A DNA stretch of 64,000 bases, taken from Anoplopoma fimbria. Taxonomy: Eukaryota; Chordata; Actinopteri; Perciformes; Anoplopomatidae. Made by a program: the position numbers and the translations under genes. The DNA lies in the NCBI RefSeq assembly GCF_027596085.1, contig NC_072469.1, positions 13,413,914 through 13,477,913 on the forward strand. Reading direction: 5' to 3'. Of this stretch, positions 1 to 55,249 are shown piece after piece (position 1 is the stretch's first letter; every line of letters begins with the position of its first letter). Under the pieces are notes generated by a model. It saw nothing but the letters and a program-made list of their open reading frames with translations, had not been told where the DNA came from and ran no database searches.

Positions 1-117
1 AGGAAGAGAGAGGAGGAGGAGGAGCAGCAGCAGCAGCAGAACAGAGAGGGAGGAGAGAGCAGAAAGAGATAAGAGTGTGGCAAACAGGAGACATTGAGGG
101 AAGCACATGGTGTAAAA
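1..117 (+). other. slc12a7: slc12a7 5' UTR (partial, purine-rich)
   Basis: Purine-rich leader with short GAG and CAG runs directly upstream of the KCC4 start codon. The transcription start is outside the window, so its length is unknown. The ATG at 118 has A at -3 and begins the conserved KCC4 N-terminus, which decides the start over the in-frame non-ATG codons upstream. Confidence 0.7.
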
Positions 118-42929
<42,812 letters not shown>

Positions 42930-44600
42930 AAAAATCCCCAAAAAAGAAACTCTCACGCCCCACCCTGCACACATGGGCTGTTGCCATGGTTACCGGTCAC
43001 CGGGCATTTTGCTGGAAGGATGCCCAATTTTGGTTTTTATGAAGGTGCAGGGGGTTGTTGGAAGGCGGGACCACTTGTAATTGACAGTTGGTTTGAAGGA
43101 CCCCAGGATGAAGGACTGGCTGAGAGAGCGAGCGCAGTGTGTGTGTGCCCACGCTGGGACACGGAACCCCCCCTCCCCCCGCATGTGGAAGATAGAGCAT
43201 AGAGACACTTTAACATTGTTCATTTAACGCTGAAAAAAATTTATATTCTGTTACATTTCCGTGTTCTTTCCCTCTTGTGTCGATGTCGTCACTTTTCCCG
43301 GCACTCACTGCGTAAAGATAAGCATAGGATGGAATGTGTGAGCCGTTATGATTTGATCATCGTAGTCTTTTGTGTTGCACTCTGGGAGGTTCAGAGAAGT
43401 TTCGCCGGAGCTGAAAGAAGCATGCACAGAGAGGACCAGTTCCAGAGAGGCTTTGTAGACTGGATATATATTTAATACTGAATCAAATACAGTTTGGTGT
43501 CCTGCATGTTCCACATCGTTATTTGTGCTCGACATTCTCATTTAAAATGACTTTTTAACAGCAGGCAGCCGTCGACGTCGCTGAACAAGGGCCACGTGTA
43601 GTTCAGCGGTCGTTCCTTTAGCAGCGTTTGTAGTCGTAGTCTCCTCGAGTCGATCGCATCGTCAGTGATTTAGTGAAGGACCGGCCGGGAGGACGTGCAC
43701 CACATGTTGGATCACCCTTCTGCTTCAGATATGTGGTACTGATACTTGTTCAACATCTCCCTCCCTCTAAGAACACTATTGTTTTAATAGGGAAAAACAG
43801 CCATAGTTAATACTCTAGGACCTTTTGTCAGCTTTATAGAATGACATATTAAATGCACATGTGTACATATTTATGGGGACTGAAAAAGAGCTAAATTGGA
43901 AGTAAGTAGATCTTTTTTTTTAATCCAAGGGCTGTTTGACAGCGTGCAGTAGCTGAAATAGTAAGATTGAAATAGCAGATTAGCTCTCGTTAAATCTGCT
44001 CTCAGAATTGTCGGCATTTAGCAAAGTGTAAAACGTAAAAGCACAAACTGACTCGTGCATCAGCACAACTCTTGCGTATCGCCGCAGTAACAGCACTGTG
44101 GACTTTGCACTACCCATATATCAGCACTTAATTCATTGCGTACTCTCAACACAGTTCTACCGCCTGCAGTGACACCTCCTACCGGTCAACACGACATTGT
44201 TCTCACATTGGAGCAGCAAGATGCTGATAAAATAGCTCAAGGAAAAAGGATGCAGAAAGTGATTCCGTACTGTTTAATACTAATGTTTCATTGTTGTTTT
44301 TATATTATTTTACCAAACCAATCTCTCCAGGCTTTGAGTCCCAGACTGAGTAGATTCATTGTAACGAGCATGTGTAGGAGAAAAAGTGCCAAAACGACTG
44401 GGAAAGAAACTGTGGAAGTATCACTGTTGCGTCTCAGAGCATTGCGGTACGGCCACAGCTGGTTTTTACATTTCCTATCTGAAAAAAAGAAAAACATTAC
44501 AAGCACATTTTTTTTTTTTTATGTTAGAGCTTACACCTGCTAGATTTCTTTTAAAATATATGCAAAAATAATAATTGAGCAAATGCAACTAGGAGATTTC

Positions 44601-44643
44601 AAACCCTCTAACATTGTCTTAACGCTGCAATGTTAGAGGGTTT
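44601..44643 (+). repeat. perfect 16-bp hairpin in the slc12a7 3' UTR
   Basis: Arms 44601-44616 and 44628-44643 with an 11-nt loop. If the 3' UTR reaches 45.2 kb this is transcribed with KCC4 mRNA. Confidence 0.9.
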
Positions 44644-45207
44644 CTTGTGGTAGAGGGAAGAAGAAAAACAAGTCCAACCCGTTGCCTGGTGTACCTCCAC
44701 AGTTTCTTTTTTCATAAATTAGCTGTGCAGTATTTTGTAAAGCAGAAAGCGGTGTTCTCCTGCACGTCTTCGCAGAGAAAAATCAAGAACTTCTGATCAT
44801 CAGTTCTGGAACATTCGTGTTTTTGTTGTGTTTTGTTCAGTTGTTGATTTGCACCTGTGTAACTATATAGTTCTTCTGTAGTATTTGTTACGTTAAAATT
44901 GATCTTCTGTTACTTTAAGTGTTCATTTTTAGTGTGATTTTTTTTTTTTTTTTTTTCTTTTGGAAGGAGGCAGAGAGAGGTGGTGTGTGTGGACGGGGGC
45001 GGTTGTCCAGTTTTACGTGTTTTGTTCTGACCTGTAAGGAGCACACCGTAACGCACAGGACTGAACCCCCCTCAGGAAACAGTGGCACCAGGGACTGAAA
45101 GTATCAACGAATGGTCGATAAAGTCACTTTATAAAGTTAAATCATTTCAGCTTCCTTTGTTCAGATTTATATTTTAGCTGCGAAAGATTTTAAAACAGTC
45201 CCATATC

Positions 45208-45213
45208 AATAAA
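45208..45213 (+). promoter_or_regulatory. candidate poly(A) signal AATAAA
   Basis: First canonical AATAAA I noted well downstream of the KCC4 stop, 2.3 kb into the putative 3' UTR. Further copies at 45263-45268 and 45397-45402 could be used instead. Confidence 0.5.
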
Positions 45214-45601
45214 ACTTGAAATTGTCTAGCTTAAGGAAGTTTGAAACATTAGAAGTTGTACAAATAAACCATTAAAGTCATAAAGATAAATTATAAAAGA
45301 GTATTTTCTTTTAATCTGGTTACTGAGCTGAATAGCAGCAGCTGTGCGTAGAGGAAACATAAAGCACATGAAACCCTAAACAGATGATGCAAATTAAATA
45401 AAGAGAGGTTTCTGGAGGTGAAGAGGATTTTCAGCAGTGTTTTCTAGCTCTAATGTCTGAGGTGACTGGAGAATGCTATCTACCTCAAGGTGTCACTGAG
45501 GCTGAAGAAATAGAATAAAATGTCTTCAATCACATCTCTCTTTCAGAACTGATGTCATATGTGGATTTATGAAAGCAAAAAAAGTGAGAGAGGACCAGCA
45601 G

Positions 45602-45735
<134 letters not shown>

Positions 45736-46525
45736 CTGTTGTGTTTCTGCTGTTGTGTTTCTGCTGTTGTCAGCTATCAGGCCTCGCGGGCTGGAACAGG
45801 AGGTCGCTTGTGGGCGCACATATAGAGGAAGGTAGCCCTGTAAATTGTATTTGTGCCTCTCAGTAATTATTAAAAGTGCTGGTAATAAAGCAAAAACCTG
45901 TCTGAGTCCTGATTCTAGTCACACACCACTCACACTGATTTGTTATCTGTAACGGTGCCATTCAGGGCTGCTGGCCTTAGTGCGTACCAACAGGACTTAT
46001 GTTTGTTTGCAGGGCCGGTGAGGCCCCTGGTGGCATCTTGCACCGGGGCCTGTCTAGACATGCTGCGCCATATGAAAGATATGGTGGTCTGAGGGGTAAA
46101 TATTTATTTGTACATTTATCATGGATGTAGAACACGGGTCAGTGTTTTCTTTTTCTTTTCTTCTTCTCTTGATATGACAAGTACAACAGGTCAACCAATA
46201 AAAATCTGGTGTATAAATTCACTTTAACAGTGAACGGTATATGATAATAGCTTTAAATATGGGTTTTTAAATGAATAATTATCAAAATATATATAAACAT
46301 GATTTCCGTATTTATTCTTCTATTTAATAATACATGTATTCATGCATTTATTTGTTGATAACAGAGTTAGATTTTTTTTCCACCATACATGTTGACAGGA
46401 CAAATAAATATTTCGTCTTACTGATGAAGCAGATTTTGTTCTTGTCGGCAGGATTTTAATAGTTTAACACGGGGAGACTCCTCTGGTTCTGTAATCCATC
46501 ACGATCACATGGGCCAAAAGCGGTT

Positions 46526-46597
46526 TGCGATGGCCGGGAATCGAACCCGGGTCAACTGCTTGGAAGGCAGCTATGCTCACCACTATACCACCATCGC
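46526..46597 (-). tRNA. tRNA-Gly (anticodon UCC)
   Basis: 72-nt tRNA on the minus strand. The 7-bp acceptor stem GCGATGG/CCATCGC is fully paired, with discriminator A at 46526. The anticodon loop is CTTCCAA (anticodon TCC) and the T-arm is GGTTCGATTCC. Internal promoter A box TGGTATAGTGG and B box GGTTCGATTCC match Pol III consensus. A TTTT terminator lies 6 nt past the 3' end (46519-46516, minus strand). There is no intron and no encoded CCA, as expected in eukaryotes. All stems look intact, so it is likely functional rather than a tRNA-derived SINE. Confidence 0.96.
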
Positions 46598-48477
46598 ATG
46601 GAAACCCGAGGAATTCCAGCGAAAACTGAAGATTTTAGAGAGGGAGGAGGGAAAGAAGAGAGGAACGGGATGTACATTAGCAGAGGAAAAGAAGAGAGAA
46701 GTTCCCACTGTTTACTCGGTGATTCCACCAGAACTGACTGAACTACAGTAGGATCTATTTACTGTAAGCTTGCCTTCATATAAAAAAACTTTAAACTGAG
46801 CTCGAGTCATCAGACAGCCTCTCAGCCTCTAAAACTAATCTGTCATGGAGTGGACACATCTATAAATGGAGTGTTTCCTACAGCCACCCTACTCCAAAAT
46901 CTAGTTTTGTTTTACATGAAGGAGAAACGTGCTTCACGGAGGAGAGAGAAACAGGAGCGTGTTCACTGCATTCTGATGGACAGAGAGGACACTGAGCTTA
47001 ATAGACCCACATAGTGTTATGCATTAAATCACGTATGTCATAGTATAGTATGCCATAGAAAATATTAATGCACTATGTCATAAAAATGTAATAGTAAATG
47101 ATATCATACAAATGTAATTGTATATTATACATTAAAAAGCTGACACTGATGGGAAAGTCATCAGTATTGCAGGTCATAAACCAAAGTATTAAAAAAAAAA
47201 TTCCACTCTTCTAAAAGTTATTATGATTCATTCTAGTAACCACATTTCATGCCAATCCAACCAATAGTTCAATCAGCTGTTTAGTGTATGTGTGTAAAGT
47301 CTCGATGCTAAAAAAAATAAGTTCTGACGGTATTTAAAGTGTTTGCTTTTGCAAGACATGTAAGTTATCTCGAATTTTGTGTATATTTTTGTTTTTGTGT
47401 AGTTTGGTCAGAGAGAGTTTTAGACATAGTGTCAAGATCCTACTACCTGTTACCAACAAAGGCAGATCATGTGTGATGATTCCTCGCTGTGCCTGCAGTC
47501 AGAGGTGTGCAATGTGAATGAGAACGGAGAAGAAGAAAAACCCTACCCTGTGTTGGTGGTGATACAAATATGTGTTTGGACAAATATGCAAGCTAACTGA
47601 CGGCCCCGAGGCCCCGTGTCCTGCATTCTGGACATTCTGTGCAGACTAGTGCAGTCACGTCGGTTGAACAGCATCTATCCACTAGAGGGCAGCATTGGCT
47701 TCCCTTGAAAACTGGCTTCATGCGGCAGCTAGATTACAGCCACTGATGGAAACGTTTATCTCTGAGTCAAATCAAGCATGGCCCCATCTTCATATCAGAT
47801 GACGTCCAGAGAGATGGTTCCAAATGCTTTTCAACACACACACACACAGACAAAACACAAAAGTGTCTCAACGAACTCGCAAATATGGTATCTTTTTTAA
47901 AGATCTGTGCATTGTTGGCCATTTTGAATTACGTTCTAAGTTAAATCTCATCTCAGTTATCTTCAAGTACCAACACTTTGAGTCTATCTCAATAACCCAT
48001 CTTTTTTTCATAAAAATCTCTTTCTCCGACCCAGCTGGTTTGGAAATTTGTGCATTGCTTTAATGCTCTGGTTGGTTCAGATCTTGTATTCAGTGTGCTA
48101 CGGTGCAGGAAAAAGTATTGACTCATTTTCAAAGCTCTAGTTCTGTAACTTTAGGAGGAAGTTATGTATAGCTGATTACCACAACACTCTGAACCTGTTA
48201 CCAATACAGTGTTCACTAAGGCTACAGCTGCTGGCTCCGTTGATTTTAGCAGAGACAGTAACACATTCTGCCCAAAAAACCTCTCTGATAGGAACACCCT
48301 TGAGCTTTGGGCCTCGGCTGACCTTTAACCTCTTGCAGCCTTTCGCCACTTTCTCTGCGTAATCTGTCAGTCCAAAGTACTCTCTCTCGCTCTCCCTCTC
48401 CCTCTTCTTTGTTTGCTCGGTGCATTGTCAACCAGATTGATAGGAGAGGCTGGATGTTGACAGTTGAAACTGTACAG

Positions 48478-48602
<125 letters not shown>

Positions 48603-50974
48603 TAAAAAGAGACAAAGACATTTTCTCATTGATCACTAAGGACAAAAACAACAGTTAAGTGATGTGTGCACTCCGCTGTAATACTGTATGCTTGTGCCTG
48701 TATTGATTGGAGCTTTCTGATGTTCATCTTTTTCCATCCATTGAATTGTTATTGATTAATCCCATCAGCTGAAAGTCATGTGGATGTTGTGTCAGGGATT
48801 GAGCCCGTTTATTTTAGGCTAGCATGTTATTTATCTATTTAAATAGTCATCAACTGAATTTCACTTAAACTTAATTTGTTGAATTAAAAGTTGGCTCATG
48901 AGTTATTGCAATAAAAATTAAAGTGAAAGATGAGGTATATTCTTTAAACTTGAGAAAATAAGCTAAAAAAAACAACAACCCAAAAGCTAAAGATATTATC
49001 TGTACCATTGTCGTACCTGTGGTTGCAACTGCTGGAGTAAAGATAAGCCCAAAGGCCACAACTTTCGTTTAAATGATTTAAATGTTAGGGTGTTCATTGT
49101 GGTTTCATTATTGTTTTATCGTTGATGGGATTGCCTCCACACGGCTCTCTTTGTGGTGACGACTGAGCTGGGCGGCTAGCGGCTAACAGTGCTAACAGTG
49201 CAAACAATGGCAAAGCAAAAAGTGTTTACTTGAGAAGGAACCGGACGGTTGATGCGACGCCTAAGTAACGACACCGCCTGTCGGGTTTGCGTATTCAGGG
49301 GTAACTGCTGTATGATAGCTGGGCACAACAACGGCCATTAGCTAGCAAGCGGGGCACGCTAACATTCGTTAAAAGGCCTACGGCCGAACCAGTTACATAA
49401 GCAAAGCACTGAGAAGACCAGATAACAACACAAACAGAGGGAACAAGACTTCATTCTCTGTTCAGCTAGACATTAATATAATATATCTTTACATAGATTA
49501 ATGCTCTGAAGACTAATTTAGCAACTTTAAAAAACTGACTGACAGTTCCCCTTTAACGTGTATTAAAGACACATAGCAAGCTTTCATCATATATGTTTTC
49601 TTGAAACTACTAAACACAGAGGTATAAGCAGACCTCTTCCAATATGCCAATTGCTTTTAACATACAAACAAGAGAAGTGCATGTTCCTTTAAAAAGAAGA
49701 TTTTAACATAAACATACCAAAAAATGTCCAAAATCAACCTTTGTTTTGGCTTTTGTACAGTCCTTGGCCCAAGGTGTGCCAGTCACACCCTTCAGAAGAT
49801 GAAGGCTGGACGTTCACAGTGCTCCTCTGTAGCCCACTACAAATAAAATGACAGATTAGAGTTAAGAAAAGTGTTGACTTGTAAGTGTTACCAAAGAAAG
49901 CTCAATGTTTGCTCTCCCCTGCGTGTCAAAAATGCTACTAAATGTATGCAAATTCAAACTGTGATGGCTTGTTTGATTATACAAAGATTTCCTGTGACTG
50001 ATCACAAACATAAATGACAGTTTTTAATCTTCACTACCTGCAGTGCACTCACCCTTCAGAAGAAACACCGCGCCGGGCTCCACTGTAGCCCACTACAAAT
50101 AAAATGACAGTGCTTCAACAATGGCTGCAAGTCACTGTGCAACGAATATACAAAATGTTAAATTAAAGATCTTATCTTTTGAAAAGAAAAATGTTCAATT
50201 TCTTCAAAACAGATACACAGTGCAGTACGTGCATTTTTCTATTCAGTATTTTCAGTTCAGCGTACTAAATGTGTGAGACAACGTATAGGAGAGCAGCACA
50301 CAGTGGACTCAGCCATGATGAGAAGCAAATCCTCTCTTTAATTTAAACACTGATCCCTGCTGCAGAATACAAAGCAGCTCAACTCTATCATATCTTAAAC
50401 CTTCAAAGAAAAAAAAGATGTCTTTCCTGTTGACAGCTTCTAGTTGCATCCTGTCAGGCTGTGTTCCACGGCTCTGTGGAGCGTTGAGGTGTGCAGCATG
50501 TAGGGTCCAGCTGTGTGCAACAGTGAGTGAAGCTGGACAGCAGAGCTTGGTGGAGTGTGTTTGTAGGCTGGAGGGAAAGCCTGCAAGAGATAAGGACTCT
50601 GAATGAGCTGTCCGGCAGAAATATACAGATATAAACCCAGGAGACAAAGAGGACAGCATACAGTGTATTAAAGCTACCAGCATGGTGACTGATAATAAAC
50701 GCTGCTAACTATGAACAATAAAGTGTTTTCATATATATTGAAATTACTCTTATTGTTTCTGTCCAGCAGCAAGGGGGTTAAAGTGGGGTGGAGAGCGATG
50801 TGAAAGGTAAATCAAGTGACACAAAGACAGACAGAAAAAGACCGGAAGTGGGCAAAGATTGTCATTGAAATAAAAATGTAACATATTTAATACAGCCACT
50901 ACTATTATTATTGTCATCATAATAATATAAATAATAATGACGAGGATGATGGCGATCAAAATAGTAATAATATC

Positions 50975-51015
<41 letters not shown>
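50975..51015. repeat. AAT trinucleotide microsatellite
   Basis: About 13 AAT units in the intergenic region. Confidence 0.93.
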
Positions 51016-51016
<1 letters not shown>

Positions 51017-51419
51017 TATAAAGCCAATGCCATTACTAAATTGTATGGATAGAAGCTAGAAGAGATGTCCAAATTAAGTGGTGTAACATTTTTCCAATGA
51101 TCGTATCTCATGTTGTTTCTCAACATAATCTTACCTATCTCCTCATAAAAAATAGAATAAAAAATGCATCCATACAGCAGAGGTGGCTGCTAATGCAAAT
51201 GCAGTTTGCATTTACTTGTGCTTTGAGAGTGTGTAATTAAATCCCAAATCAACCAATTCAAAACAGAATATTCAATATCTCTGTATTTTTTAAGTTATCT
51301 TTTTTTATTTTTTTATTCCATACATAATCTAGACTACACTGGTGGCAAATAATACACGCGCAAATGAAGCCTTTATTTTGACACTCTAACACCAGTGGCG
51401 CTTCCTGTCACCGTCTCTG

Positions 51420-52006
51420 ACTTGACTGCGCATGTCTGAGGCGCAGCATGAATAGCAGCCTTCAGCGTAGTATCGCTGCTGCTGCTGCTGGATCCTCCGG
51501 GGAGCGGACAGATAGCGACGGACGCGTTTCTGTCAGCACGCCGTCAGATAAAGCACCTTTCCGGCTCTCATTTATTCCTTCTCGCGTTATCTGGAAGGAA
51601 GGGTGCTGCTGAAAAAAAAAGGAATTACAGACCCAGGAAGGGGCTGACATGCCCTTCGCTGCTTGGCGCAGTCAGTCGCTGTCAGACTTGGAGGAGGTAA
51701 AGACCGGAATGGTACGTTTAAATTGTCTTTTTTAACGACGAGGAAGCCCGGTTTGTCATCGGATTTTTGGATCATTTTCCCGTGGGGGTGATAACGACAT
51801 TACATGCCCGATCGCAGAGCAGGAGCGACGGTGGGAATGCAGCACAGCGGGCGTTTGGCTGCAGGTGGATGGCCAACCTGACGGTCCCTGCCCGCCGCTT
51901 CCATCCCGTTCTGCCGCCGCTGCAGCAGCTGCCGCAGCGGATCTGGCGTCATCCGGAGCTTTAACGACAAACTGAAAAAGAGACATCGACAAATTAGACC
52001 CGAGCC
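51420..52006 (+). promoter_or_regulatory. gfod1: gfod1 GC-rich promoter/5' leader region
   Basis: GC content and CpG density rise sharply here compared with the surrounding AT-rich DNA, as at CpG-island promoters. No TATA box is evident and the transcription start cannot be placed. Upstream ATGs include 51649 (28 codons) and 51869 (31 codons, ending 42 nt before the gfod1 ATG). Confidence 0.6.
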
Positions 52007-52259
52007 ATGCTTCCAGGGGTCGGCGTGTTCGGCACCAGCCTGACCGCCAGGGTGATCATCCCGCTGCTGAAGAACGAGGGCTTCGCCGTGAAGGCGCTGT
52101 GGGGCCGGACGCAGGAGGAGGCTGAGGAGCTGGCCAAGGAGATGAACGTGCCGTTTTACACCAACCGGATCGACGACGTGCTGCTGCACCAGGACGTGGA
52201 TCTGGTCTGCATCAACCTACCGCCGCCTCTGACGCGGCAGATCGCGGTCAAAACACTGG
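52007..52259 (+). CDS. gfod1: GFOD1, coding exon 1 (partial gene)
   Basis: Glucose-fructose oxidoreductase domain containing 1, a member of the GFO/IDH/MocA family with an N-terminal Rossmann NAD(P)-binding fold. The exon encodes [40 protein letters not shown] and [20 protein letters not shown], ending KTL plus one base of Gly85. This is close to identical to human GFOD1; GFOD2 differs at many of these residues (for example GTGSSARVLVPLL). Donor GTGAGT at 52260, phase 1. The human protein is 390 aa, so about 300 residues lie in a later exon outside the window. The enzymatic activity and substrate of GFOD1 are not well established. The ATG is set by homology. Confidence 0.94.
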
Positions 52260-52269
52260 GTGAGTGCCG

Positions 52270-52290
52270 CTGCTGCTGCTGCTGCTGCTG
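52270..52290. repeat. CTG trinucleotide repeat (7 units)
   Basis: Seven CTG units starting 10 nt inside gfod1 intron 1, followed by GGAT/GATG units. A second CTG run (5 units) lies upstream at 51476-51490. Confidence 0.95.
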
Positions 52291-53412
52291 GGATGGATGG
52301 ATGGATGCTGCGGCCCCTGTGTGATGTGGTGGGGGTGGGTGGGGGGCTTCATTGTCCTGCAGTGGAGCAGACCTAAGGTCCAGTGAGGTTGGAGTTCAGT
52401 TAATAGGCTGGGATGCTGGGGATGAGCAGCATCACACGTATCTTGACATCAGCCCTGTTTATTGATGGAGCTGCCCTGTTGGCTGACTTGTACAAGGCCG
52501 CTGATTGCAGTGCTCTTGAGCAAGGCCCTGCAGGTTCAGCAGTCTGTGCATTAGCTTTATGGCTCACTCCATGAGTACAGGCTTTAAAAATAAATGTGAC
52601 CTTCACTGGCAGGATGTAGTTTAAGCTTCTCTGAGAGATGGTGATAGAGGCCTGATTGTCTTCAGTACTAAGCAGACAGCTATACTGAGTGTTTGTTAGG
52701 GGACTCCCACTAAAAAAACACAGTCCTTGGTCAAACTGAACTTAACCTGCATTAGTGAAACTGACCGACACAGAGGGGGCCTGAATGCAGGGCAGAAAAG
52801 AGGGACACACAAAGAGAGGTTGTTCTAGTTTAAATCTGGAGCAGTGCGGCTTATTTTGGAGCTGCTGTGAAAGAATGGAGGCGAGGACCACTGAGCTACA
52901 CTCCACACAGGCTTTATTTACCCCACCGTTTGGCAGCAGAGCTCAGCTGGCAGACAGCTCTAATAGGTCAGGTTTGTGACTGAAAAACAAATGGGCCCGA
53001 TGCTTAGCACGTCTGAACTTAATAATATCCGGCTACAAAAAAAGTTTGCAGCTGGAGAGCAGGTAGTGATGATCTCCGTTCGTGATTCATCTCAGATTTT
53101 TTTTTTTTTATAAAACTTCCCAGAGCCTGAGCATTGTAGTTGTTTTTGGAGATTTCAATCATAACTACTACTGGGCAAACTCCAGCTCATGTGGCACTTT
53201 AGAGCAGACCATGCCAGCTACAGTAGGTGCTCCTTTTGTCAACTGCAGTTTTCAAGGTCAAGATCCAACTTCTAAGGTCAGAAATGGATTCACATTGCAG
53301 CGGCAGCATCTGTAGTGCAAGGTCTGAAAGCTGAATACTCAAAATATTGGAAAAGTAGATGTGGACAGGCATGAGATAACCCTATATACTAGTACCTTTC
53401 TTTTGTTAGTAT

Positions 53413-54136
53413 CTCAGTAGAGTTTGTTATTATTCATATGTAACATCTCTTATAGGCAATGGCTCTTAAATGTTTTCAGAGCTGTAGTTTCTTCTTGACA
53501 TTAAAGCTTTTGGAAATATGAAACATAAGGAAGCTGGTGTCGTAGTTTCTCTCCTTATAAGTTTACAGTATTATTTCTGTTTTTAAGCTTCAATCACATG
53601 GCTGTGAAAAGGTTCTCAGGTGTCACCGTATGAGCATAAGTCTAAAGTATTCAGCTTTAATACTACAGTAAGTGGTCAGGAGTTAATGGACAATATACTT
53701 GAGAATGACATCAAAAAATCACAATTTAAGGTCCACTTTTTTTTGCAGAGCTTTTCACCTCGCCATATGGTCTTCCTCAGCGGATGTAGAATGTTTTGCC
53801 TTGTCACAGAATTTTAATTTTCATCACATTGTCACAGAGATAGCTCAACCGCTCAACTCCATCTGCTGAGGAAAACTGTAATATATGTTTGAAAGCTCTG
53901 GAAAAAGCTAGTAAATTGACTTTAAGACTATATTTTTGGTCAAAATTCTAAAGAAGATGCTAGAAAATAAACAAAAATTGTCCTTTGAGTGACCAAAATC
54001 TATGTTGGATACTCTTGCCAGATGTATTGCACGGTACAGTATTCCAGATTATTTCAAATAATAACACCTTAAGTATGGTCCTTCATGTTGAGGGGCTTTA
54101 GGGAATGATTATATATAGATTAATCTGAGGATTGTT
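53413..54136. repeat. foldback repeat, copy A
   Basis: Similar over its length to 57541-58126 in the same orientation, sharing runs such as GGCTGTGAAAAGGTTCTCAG. The middle contains an imperfect inverted repeat, with CAGAGCTTTTC near 53744 and GAAAGCTCTG near 53890. Confidence 0.85.
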
Positions 54137-54524
54137 CAGTCAGTGTGGTTCTCATCAGCAATGCTGCTCCGACCATAGAGATGATGCTCCTTTTGTCAAT
54201 TACCCTCCCATCAGCCGTCACTCATTGGAGGGCAGAGAGATCTGACAGCAACAGCATTAGCAACGTCCGTCAGAGTCAGATGGACCGAGATGTGTGTGAG
54301 TGTGACCTCCACAGCGACTGGTATGGAATCAGTCATCAGTCATGTGACAAGCTCCTTCTGACTTTAGCTGATTGTCACGGTTTGTCACCAGACTTTTTCC
54401 AACGCGTGATGTTTTTGATTTTTAAAGTGCAAGTATCCCTCTTAATCATTATGTTGAGTTTGAATTCAAAGGGCCACATGAAGTTCCAGGCGCATGGGTG
54501 AATTGGAAACACATTGTAGTGTCC

Positions 54525-54615
54525 GTAAAGTAGCCTGTGACTCCCAGTGAAAGCGTGTAACTTCTGCCTCCCAGCGTGGAGATAAGGGCCTCTGTGGCTC
54601 CATTCATTCTCACAG
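54525..54615. repeat. 91-bp exact direct repeat, copy 1
   Basis: Identical base for base to 55250-55340, offset 725 bp, starting GTAAAGTAGCCTGTGACTCC. Confidence 0.97.
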
Positions 54616-54738
54616 TAATGCTACTGTTTGCTCTTTGGCTTCAGTCAACTCTGTGGAGTGGCAACGTTGAGCTAACAAGAGGCCTGGAGTACAGCAGACA
54701 CTGTTTGTTCATGGCATGACCACACTAATGTCAATAGT

Positions 54739-54762
54739 GTGCATGTGTGGCCACACATGCAC
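54739..54762. repeat. 24-bp perfect palindrome
   Basis: Zero-spacer palindrome built on GTGCATGTGTGG. A 10-bp inverted repeat (GATCAGCTGG, 54799-54834) follows. Confidence 0.95.
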
Positions 54763-55139
54763 TTGCACATGCAAATGCACACGCACACAGGGAATGAAGA
54801 TCAGCTGGATGAAAGTTGCACAAGCCAGCTGATCCTGAGCCAGAATCACTGATCGTGTCCTGGTGAGCTTGACCCAACCTGCACCTCGCTCACGTGAACA
54901 GTGACCATTCCTTCTTTCTCGTTTTCCTCATTGTGAGAGAACCGGCCTCTCCTCCTCCACCGTCACCCAGCCAAGTCAAGGTCCAGTCCTGTTTGAGTTC
55001 TGTTGGATGGCAAACATGAATAGCAGCAAAATTCTGTTGAACCTTTTCAGTCAGAGAGTTCAGTTTTGGTCCAGCAAATGTTTTTGGGTGATAGTGACTT
55101 TAAAGTATCCATTATTGTCAATGCTTATATATGTTAACC

Positions 55140-55249
55140 TATTATATGTTACATTACATTACATTACAGTCATTTAGCAGACGCTTTTATCCAAAGCGAC
55201 TTACAATAAGTGTATTCAACATAGGTATTCATGTATTCAACATAGGTAT
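55140..55249. repeat. teleost dispersed repeat fragment
   Basis: Contains CATTTAGCAGACGCTTTTAT followed by CCAAAGCGACTTACAATAAG, a motif I recognise as widespread in fish genomes. It ends in a tandemly doubled TGTATTCAACATAGGTAT next to copy 2 of the 91-bp repeat. Confidence 0.65.

Larger units (their letters stand above)
42930..45230 (+). other. slc12a7: slc12a7 3' UTR (approximate)
   Basis: Non-coding region after the KCC4 stop, extending to candidate poly(A) signals at 45208, 45263 and 45397. It contains a 16-bp perfect hairpin (44601-44643) and a T run near 44940. The end is inferred from the AATAAA positions only. Confidence 0.6.

Noticed and set aside
46509..46751. 80-codon + strand frame across the tRNA gene
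   Set aside because: It reads the antisense of a structurally intact tRNA-Gly.
51767..51964. 65-codon frame ahead of gfod1 as a separate protein
   Set aside because: It begins at TTG, not ATG; only the 31-codon ATG-initiated part is kept as a possible upstream ORF.
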